This document shows positions 59,697-64,000 of a stretch of DNA of 64,000 nt, piece by piece. The notes beneath the pieces are model-generated. The model saw only the letters and a program-made list of their open reading frames with translations. It did no database searches and was not told where the DNA came from. Origin of the DNA: Collybiopsis luxurians FD-317 M1 (lineage: Eukaryota; Basidiomycota; Agaricomycetes; Agaricales; Omphalotaceae); assembly GCA_000827265.1 (NCBI GenBank), contig KN834756.1:608746-672745 (forward strand). The letters run 5' to 3'. Each line of letters starts with the position of its first letter. Within the stretch, counting starts at the first letter, position 1. Both the position numbers and the translations under genes were made by a program.

Positions 59697-61017
59697 TGGA
59701 AAAGGTCAGTCTAAAATGACGTGAAACGGTAGCCTTGTGAAACAGATATCACAATGAAATATAGCGAGAAGAAGTGCAGCCAATACTTTAGGAAACACTT
59801 ACAGATGCTTGGTGGGGCGAGAAACTTAAGTACGTGGATGTACAGAAACAAATGAGTGAAGGATGACTCACGAGGCTTTTAACATTGCTCGTGATGACTC
59901 ATGACATTGCGCAATCCACATCACGTGAGGCATGCCAGTCATTGGGCGATGTGGCAGTGTCAGACTGGCGCCAAAATTGACCATTACTTATTTGGCACTT
60001 GGGTACTCTAGTGACAATTCGCAAAGATAGGTGGTCTTTTGGGATATGGCAATGGCTGTGATATGTCAGTCGGCGATTCACACCTGACCGACAAGTTTTT
60101 CCCAGCTGAAAAATTGAATGGGAAATGTTAACAACAATTAAGAATTTTTCCTGAGAGATTGAAATCCTTTTTCATATGGAAACCTTACCATTTCTCACCT
60201 GAAAAGGAAATAGAACAATGAACCATTTATTGCGAACTAATTTGTTTGCTTCCCTGATGTAAAACTGTCCTTTTCTCACCCGATTAAGAATATCTTTCTT
60301 GTGAGCTAAAATTGGCCTTTCGGCCCAGATAATGATAATCTTTTGGCCAAGATAAAGATTATCTTTCGGCACAGATAATGATAATCTTTCGCACCAGTTG
60401 AATTTTAAATTTTACCCTTCGCAAAACCAAATGCCTGCATTTTGCAGAAGCACTGAGAAAGCATTCAAATTTACATAAAGCATCACAGTATTCACATATA
60501 TTGTTCTGGTAACTGTACATGTACATGCAATTTTGCCTCAAGATTACCATCTGCAAAGAAAGACACAGGCCATCCTTTCATAGGGTTTGCAGCTCTACCA
60601 CCACCTCCTCCACCTGCATGAGCTGTGAAAGGATTGCAGAAGAGTTTGATTGGAAGGGTGATGGACCACAAAAGCAATGAATGAGTTTGAACAGGGTCTG
60701 GACATATTATCTGATCCATGACCAGGTGGGCTGTCCCAGAAAGCAACTTGTCTGTTGCAGTCTGTTGCCAAATTTGAGTGCCTTCTTGGCATGTGAGCTT
60801 TCACACACACAATAGAGTCACTCTAAATGACAGGGATAGCTTCTGAGTTAAAGTGAACTACTGAGCTACATGAAAACATGGGTCTTATAGACCCTACAAG
60901 AACCTGGAACTTGGCAAGTAAAGCACAATTGATCTGGATTGCTACATACACCCTCCTGGTCTATGAAGAGGACCATCACAAAGTAAATGAGTAAGAGATT
61001 GAGGAAAGTGACTGAAG
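59697..61017. other. intergenic with short tandem repeats
   Basis: No exon recognised. Contains the GATAATGATAATCTTT array (60321-60396) and CCACCACCTCC near 60597. 60880-61010 leads directly into the truncated 3' end of RPAP3 copy D. Confidence 0.4.
60321..60396. repeat. three 22-24 bp tandem units
   Basis: Units of the form CGGCnCAGATAATGATAATCTTT repeat three times, the middle one slightly inverted in wording (GATAAAGATTATC). Simple-repeat character. Confidence 0.6.
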
Positions 61018-62325
61018 TTGGGTGAATCCTTGCTCCAAAGCTCTGAAAACCTCCCCAACAACACCCCTCATCATCTCCCTCTCCCCGCTCCTCAAAAACA
61101 TTGTGACCGTGCGAATTCGGCAGACTTGGAGCAACGCCTGAAGGACGATAGTAATAAGAGAGGTGACGTTGGTATACGCCTGGTTCTGGGCTGCAGCAGG
61201 GAAGACGGAAGCGGAGGCAGAGGAATTCAAAGATGAATTCGGACTATTTTCATCCAACGCCGCACGGAACGTCTTGAATATCCGCATAAGCACCGGAGGT
61301 TCGAGAGAGTTTTGAAACATAGTTGGGTAAGAAGGGCCGATTGCCTATGGAGGGACAAGAGATCGGAGGGGGATCCAACGTCGTCACGAACAAGTACCCA
61401 CCATAATATACCTAAACCTTTCTTGCCAACTCTTCTTCCCCCTGCTGCGCCAACCGATCCCAACCCCTCGTAAACTCGAACAGTGTCGAAATCTTCGTGC
61501 CCAAGCTCACGCTGGATCTCCAATGATAATCAACATTATCCTCCCGAGCAGCAGGAGATGAACTCTCTCCCACATTCCCATCCCCGACAACTTCCTCTAC
61601 ACCCAATGTCCTAGTGCCCTCCACCTACAAGGTTGACCTTGGCCACGTTTTCGTCGCGAGCGCGTGGCTTGTTGGAATGATGTCGTGGGGGATGTCGAGG
61701 ATGACGAGGGTTCTGGTTCCGCAGCGGTCTTGGGCACTTCCGCGGTTAGTTTCGATGCTGCAGCTGAGGCTACTAGGGGTGATTTTTGTACTGGTGGGGA
61801 TGAAGAGGATAGAGATGCGGGTGAGGAAGAGGACAGCGGCGGTGCGGTTGAGGGTGGATGGGGTGTAGCACCAGTGGATGCAGCCGCAGTAGACGGAGAG
61901 GTGGGGGTGGACACGAAATTCGGTTTGGATATAGTCTGAGTTGTCGACGAAGGCTTTTCTTTTAGTTTAGCTTCACGAGAAGAGGTCAAAGATAGCGTTG
62001 GTGACGATAACGGTTCTGTCTTAGGATTCGTTGGTGGCTCAATGATCTTGATTGGTGCACGTCTCCTCAGCAGATGGACCACATCCGACGAGGAAATTTT
62101 CTATATCTGATCTTTTATTGAACTCAGCTCGTTCTTCACCGACTCTTGGACGAATCTAGAGACGCAGCTAGCTCGAGGTCTAGGGAAAAAAAACTCGGTC
62201 AATACACTTTGCAAACGTTTGAGAGCAGCGGTCAAGTTCCAAGAACAGAACACACTTACCTAGCTTGAGATACGCAGCAGCTCTACTCAAAGGAAAAGTC
62301 CAGTCTGAAGAATCTTGCTGCTCGG
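61018..62325 (-). pseudogene. RPAP3-like gene copy D, truncated
   Basis: Contains part of exon 2 (DSSDWTFPLSRAAAYLKLGK), exon 4 and most of exon 5 but lacks exon 1, exon 3 and the last 30 or so codons. The start of intron 2 is fused to the end of intron 3, removing exon 3. The linker has frame changes. Most CpGs are kept, so this copy decayed by deletion, not by CpG loss. Confidence 0.85.
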
Positions 62326-62516
62326 CGGAATTCATCACCGAAAACTCGAGATTTAGCCCAAATTGCGACGGTACGCGGACCCGACGTATACGTCGGCAAG
62401 GTGACATGCCCTACTTTTGTGGCCTTATTACAGGACAACAATGACAGCTTGGTGTTGTAATTATGCTTTAAATTGAGTTTCATCCGGGTAGCTTCAACAA
62501 CTGGGAATTTTTTGTA

Positions 62517-62575
62517 GATGAAATTTTTCGCCGTCGGATGTGGTTCACTCGCTAAGAAGACATCCCAGATACATA
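62517..62575 (+). pseudogene. short RPAP3-like exon-4 fragment (copy E)
   Basis: ATGAAATTTTTCGCCGTCGG and the following 35 bp match the IWKFSSSDVVHPLRRRVP codons of copy B (about 37892-37945), in opposite orientation to copy D beside it. Too short to do anything; it marks a rearrangement edge. Confidence 0.55.
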
Positions 62576-62981
62576 ATTCCTAAGCCTCCTTCCATGCTTT
62601 AAATAAAAAGGTTCGTTGGCGTCCAAACTTGTTTCCTGCCTCATCTTCTTCGCCTATCGCGTGCAGAACCCCACCCCGCTTTAATCACAGCTGCAGCTAG
62701 ATTACGAAAGGACACTCCGTGGCTTTCTTGGGCAAAATTAAAGCAGAGATATATTTTTTACTGGAAATACGATCTCCAGTCTGCTATTTTAATAAGGAAT
62801 TGATTGGGCTTATCTCAGACGTTCACTCGTGGACGTTGCAAGCAGAAAAATGAACAAGAACCCTTTCGAAAAATTGCTCTCCACAAATTTCTTATCAATG
62901 CTTCATTCCCGTCCAAAGTTTTCCAAGCAGTGCTTTTTCTGTGGTGATATGTCAGCATCAGAACCAACGATACATAAAAGT
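62576..62981. other. spacer, no gene seen
   Basis: AT-rich; short plus-strand open frames near 62829 show no recognisable motif. Confidence 0.35.
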
Positions 62982-63850
62982 TCAACATACCACGACCTCT
63001 CTCTCCGCACCTGACTTGGCATGAAAGATGTAGTCACCGCCGTAGTCGATCACTCTTGCAGAGACAATCTTTTTGTTCTCGATAACGACCATAGTGTTTT
63101 CTTTGTGATTGTCACTATTCCAGTCCAAATTAATTGATTATGGTTCCGATGATTTGAGGGGTGTTAAACTTACAAATGATACATGTGTTTATGAACGGTC
63201 TCGTCTGCAACTTCCGAGCACGCGAGCTCCTCCATTTGTCTTTCCATTGCCAACCGCTCTTTTGCTGATGCCCGCTTGTACTCTACGTTATCGGAAATGA
63301 TCTCCCCAGGTTGCTTGATCATCACGATAACAGGTTTGGCTTTGTCGCCTGGAATTTTGGGATCCTTCAATGAACCGGACGCGACATATTGGTTTCAGTT
63401 TCAAAGCTTTGACTTCTCCTAGAAATTCCCCCGAACTTGAATCAGGGACCGCTTTGACAAGGAGATCTTTGGCCGCGTAGGGCGCAGAAGCAGAAAAGAT
63501 GCCAATATTGTTGTTACCTCGCACGCTGAGCCTTCCGCCGAGTTTGAGACCGGTATCGGTTAGGATGGGTTCTTGGCAGACAGTGTGAGTTCGTGGTGTG
63601 TATATAATTTCAGATACGCACTGACCGAAAACTTTTTTTTCATCCGGCGTAAACGGCCCTTTATCGAACGATTCCAGTATCCAGTCGGTCTACGCTCACA
63701 CAGGTTAGCATGACTCGCAATAACGGTACAGAAATATGGACTCGCCCCGAATCGACCGCGAGCTGCGAGTGGAAACGCGTGAACAAAGCCAGCCACCAGA
63801 ATAGAAAATCCAGCTATGTAAAGAAACGTTCGGAATTTAAACGCAAGCAT
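62982..63850 (-). CDS. secreted or ER-targeted APH/protein-kinase-fold protein
   Basis: Start ATG 63850 gives a signal-peptide-like N-terminus, MLAFKFRTFLYIAGFSILVA, followed by GFVHAFPLAARG. After introns the chain continues WILESFDKGPFTPDE, LKLGGRLSVRGNNNIGIFSA, AAKDLLVKAVP (probable ATP-binding Lys), EVKALK, and a hinge-like KPVIVMIKQPGE. Removing a 59-nt intron (63115-63173) creates HFDNHKEN, the catalytic H-x-D...N loop of aminoglycoside-phosphotransferase/choline-kinase-like enzymes. ARVIDYGGDYIF follows as the metal-binding Asp (DFG-like). The end at 62982 assumes no further intron. Resembles small kinase-like families expanded in Agaricomycetes; substrate unknown. Confidence 0.6.
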
Positions 63851-64000
63851 CGAGAGCCAAATCGAGCGGTTGGACAAAAATTCTGGGTGAACCCGACCGG
63901 CGGAGTAGACACAAGAATTCTGTACGTAGGGCAAGTATTCTCTGACCAGCAGATTAAAGAAGAGAAGGAGACAGTCAAAGCGGTGTTTATGCTCCAGCGA
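63851..64000. other. upstream flank of the kinase-like gene
   Basis: CpG-containing sequence at the window edge. No TATA box is obvious within 60 bp of ATG 63850; another ATG in frame at 63934 would add 28 residues but spoil the signal peptide. Confidence 0.3.

Overview
The window is nuclear DNA of a filamentous basidiomycete, most likely an Agaricomycete. Genes are split by many GT-AG introns of about 45-70 nt. The gene content fits as well: a microsomal P450, fungal seven-helix membrane proteins, a NACHT-WD40 immune-type receptor, chromodomain Ty3/Gypsy elements and an intron-containing tRNA-Asp. I cannot name the species. All coordinates and junctions come from reading the sequence by eye; no alignment or search was run.

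Layout. 1-0.66 kb: Copia gag remnant (-). 1.3-3.6 kb: intact-looking cytochrome P450 (-). 5.9-6.3 kb: small Ser/Thr/Pro-rich gene (+). 6.6-17.3 kb: decayed copy of a block made of a membrane-protein 3' end, a tRNA-Asp pseudogene and an RPAP3-like gene, split by a minus-strand Gypsy element (7903-16587, TSD AACTG). 18.9-34.4 kb: one membrane-protein gene (-) whose last intron carries a 14 kb plus-strand Gypsy element (19031-33244, TSD GGAGG). That element has gag, a strong -1 frameshift signal, pol with chromodomain, and two spliced antisense genes between pol and the 3' LTR. 37.2-39.1 kb: tRNA-Asp and the only apparently intact RPAP3-like gene. 39.5-42.2 kb: WD40-only receptor relic (+). It faces a NACHT-WD40 receptor (-, 43.2-47.9 kb) tail to tail. 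48.7-51.2 kb: another RPAP3/tRNA pseudogene copy (-) with a hAT MITE inside. 51.7-53.3 kb: intact-looking seven-helix membrane protein (-). 53.3-61 kb: gene-poor repeat-rich DNA with a mariner-type MITE and one 212-codon reading frame. 61.0-62.6 kb: RPAP3 pseudogene pieces. 63.0-63.9 kb: signal-peptide-bearing kinase-like gene (-).

Common theme. Decay here is mostly loss of CpG (CG to TG or CA). The large Gypsy element has 14 in-frame TGA codons in gag-pol and no TAA or TAG. Its two LTRs differ only by transitions, mostly at CpG. The RPAP3 copy next to the older Gypsy has lost CpGs that sister copies keep. This fits cytosine methylation of repeats followed by deamination. The least explained item is the antisense module of the large element: one gene with five exons and its own TATA box, and one fully open two-exon coiled-coil gene.
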